This document shows, one piece after another, positions 35,284 to 43,795 of a stretch of 64,000 nucleotides of DNA. The first letter of the stretch is position 1; each line of letters opens with the position of its first letter. Under the pieces are notes generated by a model. That model had not been told where the DNA came from, did no database searches, and worked only from the letters and a program-made list of their open reading frames with translations. The position numbers and the translations under genes are program-made. The DNA is taken from the NCBI GenBank assembly GCA_030065855.1, contig JASJCT010000041.1, positions 1-64,000 of the forward strand. The letters run 5' to 3'. This DNA comes from Myxococcota bacterium. GTDB taxonomy: Bacteria > Myxococcota_A > Polyangia > JAAYKL01.

Positions 35284-36993
35284 TTAGCGAGATTGGATAG
35301 TGGACTGCCTCGGTGACCGGCGCCGTAAAAAGCGCCATACAATCGCAGATAATAAGAAAAACCAAAAAATACACCAGGCCTGGGGTCTGTCAGATCCTGC
35401 CCCGATAATGCCGCAATCGCACCCACCGTCATAGGAACGGGTTGACCCCTTTACCTTGATCAGGGCAGATGCCTCGGCATATTCTCCAACATTGCCGGTG
35501 TAGGTGTCTGCGGTTAATTGGGTTACCTGGACCGTTACCTTGTAGGTGCCCTTCTTATAGGCCTCGAAGTAGGGTGCAAACACGAAGCCCGCGGTGTCGT
35601 TGAACATGGTATAAAAATAATGATATTCGTACGGTGTTGAAAACCCGGAGACGCCGGTTTCATTGTCGATGGTGGCAGGGCCGTCTCCTTCAATTATCTC
35701 GGCTATTTTCCAATGATAACGAAGCATGGCATTTTGGCGGTTGGCAAAGAGGCGAAGTATCTCCGGTCTAGACGTCCTTGGCGTAGACGCAAACGCGTTT
35801 AGTATATTGGGCGTGTCTACCATGAAGGGGCAATCTGGATCGAGGCAAGTTTCCGTGGGCGAGCAGTACCCATCGATGGGGTTTCCCATGGCATCGCATC
35901 CCAAGAGCGGATCCACGGGTGGTGGCGGATATGTATCCATCAACTTGGGGACCACAAAGCAATTTGGATTGCAGTCACACGCGTCGCCGCGGCCATCCCG
36001 ATCTGAATCTACTTGATCGGCATTTGGGGTATCCTCGTATAGGGTCCAATCTGTTATTGTTTCGAAACTTTGATTGGTGCTGTTTTTCAAGCGATAACAG
36101 TTGTCTCGCCAGTTTTCCACACCATCCCCATCCATATCGATATCACACGCGTCTCCAATACCGTCCTGATCCGCGTCGGCCTGATCCGAATTGGCCCTCG
36201 CTCTGCAGTTGTCCAGGGGGCGAATCTCATCTGCCTGCACGTCAAAGTCAGATACGCCATCGCCATCCGCATCTCCGGCGCAGGCAACCGGGCTCAACAG
36301 GGCAGGGTCGCCATAGGGACAGGTATCGACGAAGTTCAGGATACCATCCCCATCGATATCATCATCGCAGATGTCTCCAACGCCATCCCCGTCAATATCG
36401 CCCTGGGCCGGGTTGTGAACACCTGGACAGTTGTCCGCATTCGTTTGGGTGTCGCCCCCATCTACGCCCCCATCGATATTTTCATCAATCGATTCATCTG
36501 CTGTGTAATCCACCACGAAATCACCGTCCATGTCGTGATCGCAGACATCTCCCATGCCATCCCCATCCTGATCCTCCTGCAGCGGATTCGGCGTTGCAAG
36601 GCAATTATCACACGCGTCCCCAATGCCGTCTTCGTCAATATCGAGCTGAAAAATAGAATCCTCTTCAGTGTCTTCTGAATCAGTGTCATTTGAATCAGTG
36701 TCCTCTGCGTCAGCCTCATTTGAATTTGGATCAGTGTCATCTGGATCAGTATCATCTGGATCGTTTTGATTATTGAAGCTATCTGGGACTCTCGGGCACA
36801 GGTCTTCCAAATCCGGGATTCTGTCGTCGTCATAATCGTCGGGTGATTGATAGGCGATGACCTGCTCGTCCGGCGTCTCGCACTCTCCAGACGGCTCGTC
36901 ACAGCCGTAGGGTGGGGCATCCTGGGCCCATGCCCCGGACGTCACTAAAAAGTAAGCCAACGCCAGATAACAGTTAATTCTTAATCGGTTCAA
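35284..36993 (-). CDS. TSP3-repeat surface protein with MYXO-CTERM-like tail
   Basis: This 569-residue protein has a Sec signal peptide (cleavage after GAWA). An Asp-rich tract and at least six thrombospondin type-3 calcium-binding repeats follow (DxDxDGxGD..D forms such as [12 protein letters not shown]). A beta-rich domain comes next, and the tail [17 protein letters not shown] leads into a hydrophobic helix that ends in RRR. The Cys-Gly motif, TM helix and Arg cluster match the plan of the MYXO-CTERM sorting signal of Myxococcota. The protein is therefore probably secreted, then processed or anchored at the outer surface. An antisense frame of similar length is an artefact of the GAT/GAC-rich repeats. 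Confidence 0.8.
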   Translation of the reverse strand: MNRLRINCYLALAYFLVTSGAWAQDAPPYGCDEPSGECETPDEQVIAYQSPDDYDDDRIPDLEDLCPRVPDSFNNQNDPDDTDPDDTDPNSNEADAEDTDSNDTDSEDTEEDSIFQLDIDEDGIGDACDNCLATPNPLQEDQDGDGMGDVCDHDMDGDFVVDYTADESIDENIDGGVDGGDTQTNADNCPGVHNPAQGDIDGDGVGDICDDDIDGDGILNFVDTCPYGDPALLSPVACAGDADGDGVSDFDVQADEIRPLDNCRARANSDQADADQDGIGDACDIDMDGDGVENWRDNCYRLKNSTNQSFETITDWTLYEDTPNADQVDSDRDGRGDACDCNPNCFVVPKLMDTYPPPPVDPLLGCDAMGNPIDGYCSPTETCLDPDCPFMVDTPNILNAFASTPRTSRPEILRLFANRQNAMLRYHWKIAEIIEGDGPATIDNETGVSGFSTPYEYHYFYTMFNDTAGFVFAPYFEAYKKGTYKVTVQVTQLTADTYTGNVGEYAEASALIKVKGSTRSYDGGCDCGIIGAGSDRPQAWCIFWFFLLSAIVWRFLRRRSPRQSTIQSR

Positions 36994-37085
36994 TGTCTCG
37001 ACCTCATCTGCGCTTTAGCCCTCGATTGGGCGGAGGCATTCTAATGGATTTCGAGCTGCTTGGCCAGGTGTGAAGCCACCTTCTC

Positions 37086-37532
37086 TTACTCGACTCCCCC
37101 AACTCCCTCATCCTTAAACGGGTTAAGTATTCGTACACCGCGAACAACCTGCTGGTGATTCATGTCTTCAGTGAGTAGATAACTGCAGGCAGCGCTCTCG
37201 GCTGAGACCACTATCAATGCATCCCAAAAAGAGAGGAGGTTGACCACGCTCGTATCTATTGCAGCCTTGATGAGGTTGGTAGTCACTTGGACAACTTCAA
37301 CGTTTTCGAAAGAATCGATTATTTCTTTGGCGATAATCGGATCGAGACCGAGTTTCTTTGTTGCTACAACATAGAACTCCTGAAGTACTTGGGTTGAAAG
37401 AGCGCACCTACTCTCTCTTACAAGTGCTCGCAAAACCCTCCGACATCGGCTGCGTTTATTAGGGTCGTGGGTGTCAGTTGAATAAATGAGGATGTTGGTA
37501 TCTACAAATACCTTAGATGTCGTAGAGCTCAT
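37086..37532 (-). CDS. PIN-domain toxin (VapC-like)
   Basis: This 148-residue PIN domain has acidic active-site residues D11 (VFVDTNIL), E52 (LQEFYVVA), D104 (SFWDALIV) and a fourth acidic position in LLTEDM (D123). The ATG at 37532 lies inside the upstream antitoxin gene (20-base overlap), a typical arrangement for coupled toxin-antitoxin pairs; a longer frame to 37595 has no ribosome site of its own. It is predicted to be a Mg-dependent ribonuclease. It is only distantly similar to the first VapC of this window and belongs to a different PIN subgroup. Confidence 0.88.
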   Translation of the reverse strand: MSSTTSKVFVDTNILIYSTDTHDPNKRSRCRRVLRALVRESRCALSTQVLQEFYVVATKKLGLDPIIAKEIIDSFENVEVVQVTTNLIKAAIDTSVVNLLSFWDALIVVSAESAACSYLLTEDMNHQQVVRGVRILNPFKDEGVGGVE

Positions 37533-37737
37533 CGCGGGTCCATCTTTTGCCTTTGGAATCACCTTGAGCCATGTCCATCTTTGCGAAACACTCATCTAAC
37601 CAATCAATACTGTCGCGATGGACACACTGCTCAAGCATTTTTCGTATCAATCCATTGAGGGACATGTTGTGGCGCTTGGCATATGTGCGGCTTGCTTCAA
37701 GCGTCTTTTCATCTATTGAAATAGTTACGTTAGGCAT
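37513..37737 (-). CDS. Antitoxin of second PIN module (ribbon-helix-helix-like)
   Basis: This 74-residue protein begins MPNVTISIDEKTLEASRTYA, with a short beta strand followed by two helices, as in ribbon-helix-helix DNA-binding antitoxins. Its acidic, aromatic C-terminus (KRWTRDELYDI) is the likely toxin-binding segment. Its stop lies within the toxin gene. A near-consensus promoter with repeated TACACATA boxes precedes it and is the probable autoregulatory operator. All elements of a functional module appear intact. Confidence 0.85.
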   Translation of the reverse strand: MPNVTISIDEKTLEASRTYAKRHNMSLNGLIRKMLEQCVHRDSIDWLDECFAKMDMAQGDSKGKRWTRDELYDI

Positions 37738-37758
37738 TGCATCAACCGCTCCCCTCGC

Positions 37759-37792
37759 TACACATAATAAGTGTACACATAGGCTGTGTCAA
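37759..37792 (-). promoter_or_regulatory. Promoter and operator of second PIN module
   Basis: On the minus strand TTGACA (37792-37787) is followed after 17 bases by TATTAT (37769-37764), a near-consensus promoter. Two direct TACACATA boxes (plus strand 37759-37766 and 37774-37781, 15 bases apart) and the palindrome GTGTACAC (37771-37778) overlap it. These are likely binding sites for the antitoxin. Confidence 0.72.
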
Positions 37793-37987
37793 CTGGGCGG
37801 CGTGTAACTGTACCCATTTTTAGCTCCCTTTTTTCAGGGTCATTTTCCAGCGTCTCTTAGCCCTTAAATTGGGCCGCTAAAAGCTCTTTAATTATCACCC
37901 AGATGATTTATTATGTGCTATCCGCTTTCCAAATAATATTATAGGGGCTTGTAGGGGCGTGATGTGCAAAAAGATGAGGTCTAAAAT

Positions 37988-38605
37988 ATGTCAGAAAAGC
38001 GAGAAGCAACGCTGCATAAAAGGCTGGCTGAAGGCTTGGGAGAATGCTCTCCAGAGGATGATAGAAATTTTCTTGCTCGGCTTGCTGAGTATGTGAAATA
38101 TCTTTACGAGGAAGAGAACGCACGAAGGGATGTGCTCAACAACACGACGAAGCTCTATCTTGGATCTTTTGCTTTTGTTGTAGGTGTCGGGCTTGTCAAA
38201 GTAGCGGCCATCGAGAAGCTTCCGCCGATGATATCAGTTCTATTTAGCAGCACGGCAGGTGGAAAATTTTTAGCTATACTCATTACCGTTCTATTTGTTG
38301 CAGTTGCTGGATTGTTTTGTATATCGTTTTTGTTCACAATCTCTGTTCTGAGAATGTGGAAGCGTGAGCGACTCTGTGATCCGCAGAAATTTGTTTTTCG
38401 TTCGACAATAATGCCAGATGAGGCTCGTTTGTTGTCGGCTATAGTTGCAGACTATGTGGTAGCAACAAATCGTAATTTTCGGATAAACGAGCAAAAAGCC
38501 AGGTTGTTGGCTATCGCACTTCGATCATTTATCTATGCCTTTATTACTTTTATAGCGACGTGGATGATGTTGCACACCATAGAAATTTTCGGGAGATACC
38601 AATGA
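37988..38605 (+). CDS. Membrane protein with two or three TM helices, paired with S74 protein
   Basis: This 205-residue protein has a charged N-terminal helix region (about 1-50) and TM helices at about 53-75, 94-120 and 180-200. A cytoplasmic segment with RMWKRERLCD lies between the second and third. I do not recognise the family. The architecture, a short amphipathic head on a small TM bundle, resembles membrane effectors found in conflict systems, but nothing specific proves this. The stop codon overlaps the start of the next gene (ATGA), so the two are translationally coupled. The pair is AT-rich relative to its neighbours and lies next to a toxin-antitoxin module, consistent with an acquired island. 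Confidence 0.7.
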   Translation: MSEKREATLHKRLAEGLGECSPEDDRNFLARLAEYVKYLYEEENARRDVLNNTTKLYLGSFAFVVGVGLVKVAAIEKLPPMISVLFSSTAGGKFLAILITVLFVAVAGLFCISFLFTISVLRMWKRERLCDPQKFVFRSTIMPDEARLLSAIVADYVVATNRNFRINEQKARLLAIALRSFIYAFITFIATWMMLHTIEIFGRYQ

Positions 38606-39300
38606 TACAATGGATGAAAAAACTATTTGGTGGCTCTAAGACGCCTAGGGCCATTGCATCAAAAAATTCTGAGGAAAAAAATCTTGATGATATTGGTAGC
38701 TCTAAATCCCCTAGAGCCACTGCATCAAAGAACTTTGAGGAAAAAATCCCCGACTCTCTTATTAAGGGTCTCGCGTCAGAAATCGCGAAAGAAGAGTGGG
38801 AGAAATTGTCCGGTTACAGTACTGCAGATAGCGGAGATGATTATGATATATTTAAGAGAATGGTAGAGGAACAGTTGCGCGAGATTCTAACTGATAAAAA
38901 TAGGGCTATTGCTTTGCTCAGGGCGCTGTATCTTCGAAACAAGAACACACATTCTTCCGGCTCCAGCAGTCCCATTTCTGACATTCGGTTAAAGGAAAAC
39001 ATACGCCCTTTGCAAAACGCTCTCAAAACTACAGTGGCTATGCGCGGTGTTCAATTCAATTGGCAGAGTGAGAATAATTTAACATATGATTTTTCAAAAT
39101 ATCCTGAAGTTGGCCTTCTCGCACAGGAAGTTGAAGAAGTGCTTCCATCAGTAGTATGCGAGAACGAGGAAGGTTACAAGACAGTCAATTACGCCTGTTT
39201 AGTTCCAGTATTGATTGAAGCAATAAAGGAGCAACAGCTTTCGATTAATAGACTGCAAGATAGCGTGCGTGAGTTGGAAGCTGTGTTGACCGAGATTTGA
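38602..39300 (+). CDS. Protein with C-terminal S74 (endosialidase-type) chaperone domain
   Basis: The last 110 residues or so of this 232-residue protein match the S74 intramolecular chaperone of phage tail spikes and fibres: SDIRLKENIRPLQNAL, then VGLLAQEVEEVLPSVV, then NYACLVPVLIEAIKEQQ and a final coiled coil. In phages this domain trimerises the fibre and cleaves itself off at a Ser; SSPISDIRLKEN provides the expected serine. Here no beta-helical fibre precedes it. The first half is instead a charged region with a duplicated 22-residue unit (KTPRAIASKNSEEK and KSPRATASKNFEEK). The ATG at 38602 overlaps the upstream stop, so it is coupled to the membrane protein. Confidence 0.75.
   Translation: MIQWMKKLFGGSKTPRAIASKNSEEKNLDDIGSSKSPRATASKNFEEKIPDSLIKGLASEIAKEEWEKLSGYSTADSGDDYDIFKRMVEEQLREILTDKNRAIALLRALYLRNKNTHSSGSSSPISDIRLKENIRPLQNALKTTVAMRGVQFNWQSENNLTYDFSKYPEVGLLAQEVEEVLPSVVCENEEGYKTVNYACLVPVLIEAIKEQQLSINRLQDSVRELEAVLTEI
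38631..38762 (+). repeat. 66-bp tandem duplication inside the S74 gene
   Basis: The segment starting GGCTCTAAGACGCCTAGGGC (38631) is repeated 66 bases later as AGCTCTAAATCCCCTAGAGC (38697). It encodes two similar 22-residue units. The divergence between copies shows that the duplication is not recent. Confidence 0.7.
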
Positions 39301-39611
39301 TCTGACGGTTACCCCTCACGCTTCCAGGTTGTCAGTTAGGCCGCTGGTCACCTGCTTTCTTTGGTGAATAGATTGTTGTAAATAGTGTTGTTGAAGGATT
39401 TGGGCGTGGAGTACTACCTCTATCACTGTCGGGACGAGGATAAGACGTATCAATTAGGGCGCGGAAAAGCTGTTGGGAACTGGAAAACCCGTAATAATCT
39501 CTAAACCGTTCAATATGGGTACCAATCTCGATTTCGTTCCAAATGCTTGTTTTATATTGTGTTTGCATGTAAATATAAATGTTAATGCTTTTGTGTACAA
39601 AATATAAGAAC
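39301..39611. other. Intergenic region, no feature recognised
   Basis: About 310 bases lie between the S74 gene and the exonuclease/GIY-YIG gene. No hairpin with a T-run, repeat or convincing open frame was seen. Frames on the minus strand (for example 39332-39628) have no ribosome site and no protein-like composition. Confidence 0.45.
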
Positions 39612-41333
39612 ATGTGCTCGGATAGCATTTTACTGGAGCATATCGACGCACTGATGGTGGACTGTCAGACCACTGGAGCGACACCTAAAACCGGGCATTT
39701 GCTGGAGATCGCCTGGTGTTCGAGGAGTGCGCATGGCGACGAAGAAAATGTAAAGACTTACTTGGTAACGCTTCCCAAAGGAGAAAACATATCACCCCAG
39801 GTGGGGCGGATTACCGGCATTTGCCAGACAGACTTGGATGCTGCGCTCACGTTCGAGGAAGTATCGCGCCTATTTAGAGCCGAGCTTAAAAAGCGGAGCA
39901 ATAATGGGATAGCGACCATTGTGGCGCATTACGCGCGGTTCGAGCAGCGGTTTGTCGCACACCTGCTTGGCGGCTGTCCCACATCGGTGCCTACTTTGGA
40001 TTACATCTGTACCTATGAACTGTCCCGTCGATTGATGCCGGATCTACCAAAACATACGCTCAGAGCAGTTTCGGGCTTTCTCGGCCACCAGCTGCCCGAG
40101 AAGAGACGGGCTGGCGATCACGTCTTGGCTACGGCCACTGTTTGGGCCGGGCTTATAAATATATTGAGACAAAAAGAAAAAGTATTCACTCTAGCCGAAT
40201 TAAAACAGTACTTGTCCAATCCACCGCCAAAGCCTCCCAAGAAAAAACGATACATGATAGGAAAGCACCAGCGAGAAGGCTTGCCTGCTAAACCCGGCGT
40301 CTATCGCTTTTTAGATAGAAATGGCGCCGAGCTTTACATTGGCAAGGCCACAAGCCTCAAGCAGCGGGTAAACAGCTACTTTACCCATGCTGCTGGTAAG
40401 GCGAGTCACATTTTAGAGATGCTATCAGGGGCACACGAGGTTGCATATACACCTACTGCAACGGCCTTGGAAGCAGCGCTCCTGGAAGTCGATGCCATCA
40501 AACAGCACAACCCGCCATACAATAGATCCCTGCGAACAGAGCATCCTCAGCTGCTATTTTACAGCCCGGGGTTTGAGCGCTCAAGTGACGCCCCTCATCC
40601 TGGGTTTCCATTGGGCCCATTTCCCAACCAGACCATCGCTCAAGGGTTAACAGCACTTACAAGCCTTCTTGAAAATCTGGATAACCCCCGAACGCAATGG
40701 TCAGAGCCTGGGCGCGCGCTCTTTGAACTATTTGATGAGGGACCAGATGATGCAACACTGTTGCAAGGCATGACGTTGTTTTCGAGGTGCTTTCTATCAT
40801 CAACGCAGCAATCCATCTCAACAGACCGCTTGATAGCCCTGGGCATGGCAATGAACCAGCAGGAAAGACAAGCGACTGATGAAGAAAACCACATCGAGGA
40901 AGTAGCGCGAGATGAAGAAGATCCTATAGCTGCGCCTGTGTGGCACCCTGGCCGTGTGCTCAGATACTGCACCCATATCACAAGGGCGGCCGCGCGGCAC
41001 TGGCAGCGGGCCGTGTGGTACCGCATGCTCGGCAATGCGGTGCTGACCTGGATGCCCGCTACAAGAGAAGGGCCAGCGTCCTTAAGGCTACTTAGGCTGA
41101 GGCAATGTACCATCGTTGATGCCGGGGATGTGGACCCTGAAGCTGGGGTTGAGCCGGTTTCTTTTTTAGGCACTGCAGACGGTCCCAAGGACCGCACTGC
41201 TTACGATCGTATGCGCGTGCTCACCACTGAACTCAAACGCCTCGTTGCCAGCGGTCGAGCTGTTGTCACCTACATTTACGGTATCGATCCTCTCTCTGGA
41301 GAGCGCCTTGCCAGCTTTTTAAGAGGGGTATGA
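39612..41333 (+). CDS. DnaQ-like exonuclease / GIY-YIG nuclease fusion
   Basis: The first 160 residues are a DEDDh 3'-5' exonuclease fold, but the signature residues are altered: motif I is DCQTTG where DxETTG is expected, motif II has FEQRF for FDxxF, and motif III (RAGDHVLATA) lacks the usual final Asp. At about residues 215-310 a GIY-YIG domain as in UvrC/Cho is intact (KPGVYRFLD, ELYIGKATSLKQRVNSYF, and EAALLEVDAIKQHNPPYN with the catalytic Glu). The C-terminal 270 residues are unassigned. Related fusions (Cho-type) act in nucleotide excision repair. The next gene, 3 bases later, is an XPD-like helicase. The start is uncertain: ATGs at 39579 and 39612 both lack a good ribosome site. Confidence 0.75.
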   Translation: MCSDSILLEHIDALMVDCQTTGATPKTGHLLEIAWCSRSAHGDEENVKTYLVTLPKGENISPQVGRITGICQTDLDAALTFEEVSRLFRAELKKRSNNGIATIVAHYARFEQRFVAHLLGGCPTSVPTLDYICTYELSRRLMPDLPKHTLRAVSGFLGHQLPEKRRAGDHVLATATVWAGLINILRQKEKVFTLAELKQYLSNPPPKPPKKKRYMIGKHQREGLPAKPGVYRFLDRNGAELYIGKATSLKQRVNSYFTHAAGKASHILEMLSGAHEVAYTPTATALEAALLEVDAIKQHNPPYNRSLRTEHPQLLFYSPGFERSSDAPHPGFPLGPFPNQTIAQGLTALTSLLENLDNPRTQWSEPGRALFELFDEGPDDATLLQGMTLFSRCFLSSTQQSISTDRLIALGMAMNQQERQATDEENHIEEVARDEEDPIAAPVWHPGRVLRYCTHITRAAARHWQRAVWYRMLGNAVLTWMPATREGPASLRLLRLRQCTIVDAGDVDPEAGVEPVSFLGTADGPKDRTAYDRMRVLTTELKRLVASGRAVVTYIYGIDPLSGERLASFLRGV

Positions 41334-41336
41334 CAG

Positions 41337-43721
41337 GTGATCCAACCGATTGAGTGGCAAGTATCGGTCCGCGAGTTGGCAGATCATGTCTGGTGCAAAG
41401 GGGATCTGCGTGTCGGTCTTGGGGGCGCTGCTGTCTCCAAGTGGCAAGGCGCACAAGGGCATCGATGGCTGCAGCAACATCAACCCGAGTGCTATGAGCC
41501 AGAAGTATGTGTATCTCGCAAGATATACGAGAGAGATATTATCCTGACCGTCAGTGGCCGGGCAGATGGTATCTACACCGATGCATCCCCAGTGGTGGTT
41601 GAGGAGATAAAAACCACCACCGAGAGCCTGATGTTTGTATTTCCCAGCAATCGACCCCAGCACTGGGCCCAGGCCAAGTTGTACGGGGCCCTGGTCGCAA
41701 CGCAGCAACATCTGAAAGAGATTGAGGTCCAACTCACCTATTTGCAGGTGGAGCGTCTTGAGACGCGAAGTTTTAAAAAGCAGTACCTTAACGAGACATT
41801 GGAGCGGTACTTCTCAGAGACCATTGCCCATTATATCAGATGGTTGAGGGCAGTGTTTGCTTGGCAAGGAAAGCGGGATAGGCGCCTCCAATCCCTGGCA
41901 TTTCCTTTTGCGACATATCGACCGGGACAGGCAGCGATGATACGCGCCACAGAACAATTGACAAAGAAAAAACCTCGTCGCTTCGTCGAGGCAGCCACTG
42001 GGAGCGGCAAGACCATTGCCCTGCTTTGGGGTGGTTTAAAAGCGCTTTTGCGCCAAGACGTATCCCAGATTGTGTTTTCAACTGCCAAGACAGTGGGGCA
42101 ATTATCTGCGAGGCAGGCACTTGGTCTTTTAGAAAACAATGGGGCACGTATCAACAGTGTGTGGATCAGCTCTAGAAACCGCGCCTGTCTTTACAACAAC
42201 GAGCAGTGCTCACTTGTATGTCCCCTTGCAAAAGGATTCTATGACAGGCTTCCGATGGCAAGGGATGAGATGATGAAACGCCCCTGCGTTGCGGACATTG
42301 CCCGAGAACATCATGTATGTCCCTACTGGTTCGCCAGGGAGATGGCACCATGGGCAGACGTGGTGGTGTGCGACTATAACTATCTATTTGACCCAAGGGT
42401 GCGGTTGAGAGCATTGGGCGACCCCCGTCGAGGTCCGAAGTTGCTTTTAGTTGACGAGGCACACAACCTGGTGGATCGCGCTAGGGAGATGTACAGCGCT
42501 GAGATACGCATGGAGACAGTGCAGCATCTCTTAAGTGATTTCAAAGGACACAATGGGTTGATTAAAGACCGACTTCTAAAACTAAGACAGCGACTACAGC
42601 AGGCGATAATCTCTGCCAAAACAGCTGCTGGATCACGGCCCGTTACAAACGAGCTTCTTGGGGCACTCCTCGAAGCAATCGAAGCATTTGTCACCCTGGC
42701 CAACACATGGGTTGAAGATAGCCTCAGCTTGTCGTGTCCAGCTGGGATGACCAGTTTTTTTTATGAATGCCATGCATTTTTGCGTGCTGCCCAGCGCATT
42801 GGCAGATCAGATGTCACAGTGGCTGAAGGGGTAGGAACCCATGCAAGGCTGAAAATTTTCTGTTTGGATCCAGCTGGACGACTGAAAGAAACAATGGATA
42901 GGATGGGTGCTTACGCGGTGTATTTTTCTGCCACATTGTCACCTATCAGACACTTCAGTCGCTTATTGGGTGGAGATGAACGGGACGTCGGGTTAACGCT
43001 ACCGTCTCCTTTTAATAAGGATAATCTTTGTACAGTCGTCGTAGATTACATCTCGACCCGGTACAAGGATAGATTCAACACGTTAAAGCAAACTGCCGAG
43101 ACAATCCAAGCCGCGGCAATGTCCCAGCAAGGGCACTACATCGCTTTTTTTCCATCGTATCAATATTTGAATGACGTTGCCCAGTACCTACCTAACTCAT
43201 CCGCATCCCTGAGGACAGTGATGCAAACCCCGGCATTGGGGGAAGCTGACAAAAGGCGCTTTTTGGCTGCCTTTGAAAGGAAGCAGCAGGGATCTCTATT
43301 AGGACTCGCCGTTTTGGGTGGGCTGTTTGGAGAGGGCATTGACCTGGTCGGCAAGCGGCTTATCGGCGTGATCATTGTAAGCCCGGGGCTTCCCAAGGTG
43401 TGTATTGAACGGGAGCGTATTGGGCATTACTTCGATACCCTGGGCGCTGACGGATTCAAGCATGCATACCTGTATCCCGGTATGAATAGGGTCGTCCAGG
43501 CTGGCGGGCGCCTGATCCGTTCGGAACGAGATCGAGGTGTGATTATTCTCATCGGAGATCGCTTTACAAAATCGGCGTACGCCAATCTGCTACCCGACCA
43601 TTGGAAGCCGAGCCATCGCGTATCATCTCTGGATCACCTCGTTGACTGCCTGGCTACTTTTTGGTCCAAGAGCGATCATCAACACCCCAGCATTTATCCA
43701 CGTCTGAGGGCTTGCTCTTAG
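41337..43721 (+). CDS. PD-(D/E)XK nuclease / XPD-DinG-like Fe-S helicase fusion
   Basis: The N-terminal 180 residues of this 794-residue, GTG-start protein are a Cas4/RecB-like nuclease (GRADGIYTD, then VVVEEIKTTT with the catalytic Asp, Glu and Lys). The helicase follows. Its Walker A is ATGSGKTIALLWGG. An Fe-S insertion with four Cys is spread over CLYNNEQCSLVC and CVADIAREHHVC. Walker B is LLLVDEAHN, and a C-terminal Rad3-type half contains GGLFGEGIDLVGKRL and AGGRLIRSERDRG. It is a complete superfamily-2 helicase of the XPD/DinG group, predicted to unwind 5' to 3', with an attached nuclease. It is operonic with the GIY-YIG fusion, which suggests a joint role in DNA repair or replication-intermediate processing. 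Confidence 0.85.
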   Translation: MIQPIEWQVSVRELADHVWCKGDLRVGLGGAAVSKWQGAQGHRWLQQHQPECYEPEVCVSRKIYERDIILTVSGRADGIYTDASPVVVEEIKTTTESLMFVFPSNRPQHWAQAKLYGALVATQQHLKEIEVQLTYLQVERLETRSFKKQYLNETLERYFSETIAHYIRWLRAVFAWQGKRDRRLQSLAFPFATYRPGQAAMIRATEQLTKKKPRRFVEAATGSGKTIALLWGGLKALLRQDVSQIVFSTAKTVGQLSARQALGLLENNGARINSVWISSRNRACLYNNEQCSLVCPLAKGFYDRLPMARDEMMKRPCVADIAREHHVCPYWFAREMAPWADVVVCDYNYLFDPRVRLRALGDPRRGPKLLLVDEAHNLVDRAREMYSAEIRMETVQHLLSDFKGHNGLIKDRLLKLRQRLQQAIISAKTAAGSRPVTNELLGALLEAIEAFVTLANTWVEDSLSLSCPAGMTSFFYECHAFLRAAQRIGRSDVTVAEGVGTHARLKIFCLDPAGRLKETMDRMGAYAVYFSATLSPIRHFSRLLGGDERDVGLTLPSPFNKDNLCTVVVDYISTRYKDRFNTLKQTAETIQAAAMSQQGHYIAFFPSYQYLNDVAQYLPNSSASLRTVMQTPALGEADKRRFLAAFERKQQGSLLGLAVLGGLFGEGIDLVGKRLIGVIIVSPGLPKVCIERERIGHYFDTLGADGFKHAYLYPGMNRVVQAGGRLIRSERDRGVIILIGDRFTKSAYANLLPDHWKPSHRVSSLDHLVDCLATFWSKSDHQHPSIYPRLRACS

Positions 43722-43795
43722 GTTACAACGCAGATGCCCATCGGGCTTGATTCCATCGAGCGACTGAGGCACTCTTTTGGCTACGCAGGAGATCC

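Noticed and set aside
35919-36678. Long plus-strand frames opposite the TSP3-repeat gene
   Set aside because: GAT/GAC-rich repeats read antisense give open ATC/GTC frames; composition is not protein-like and the minus-strand gene has a signal peptide and sorting tail.
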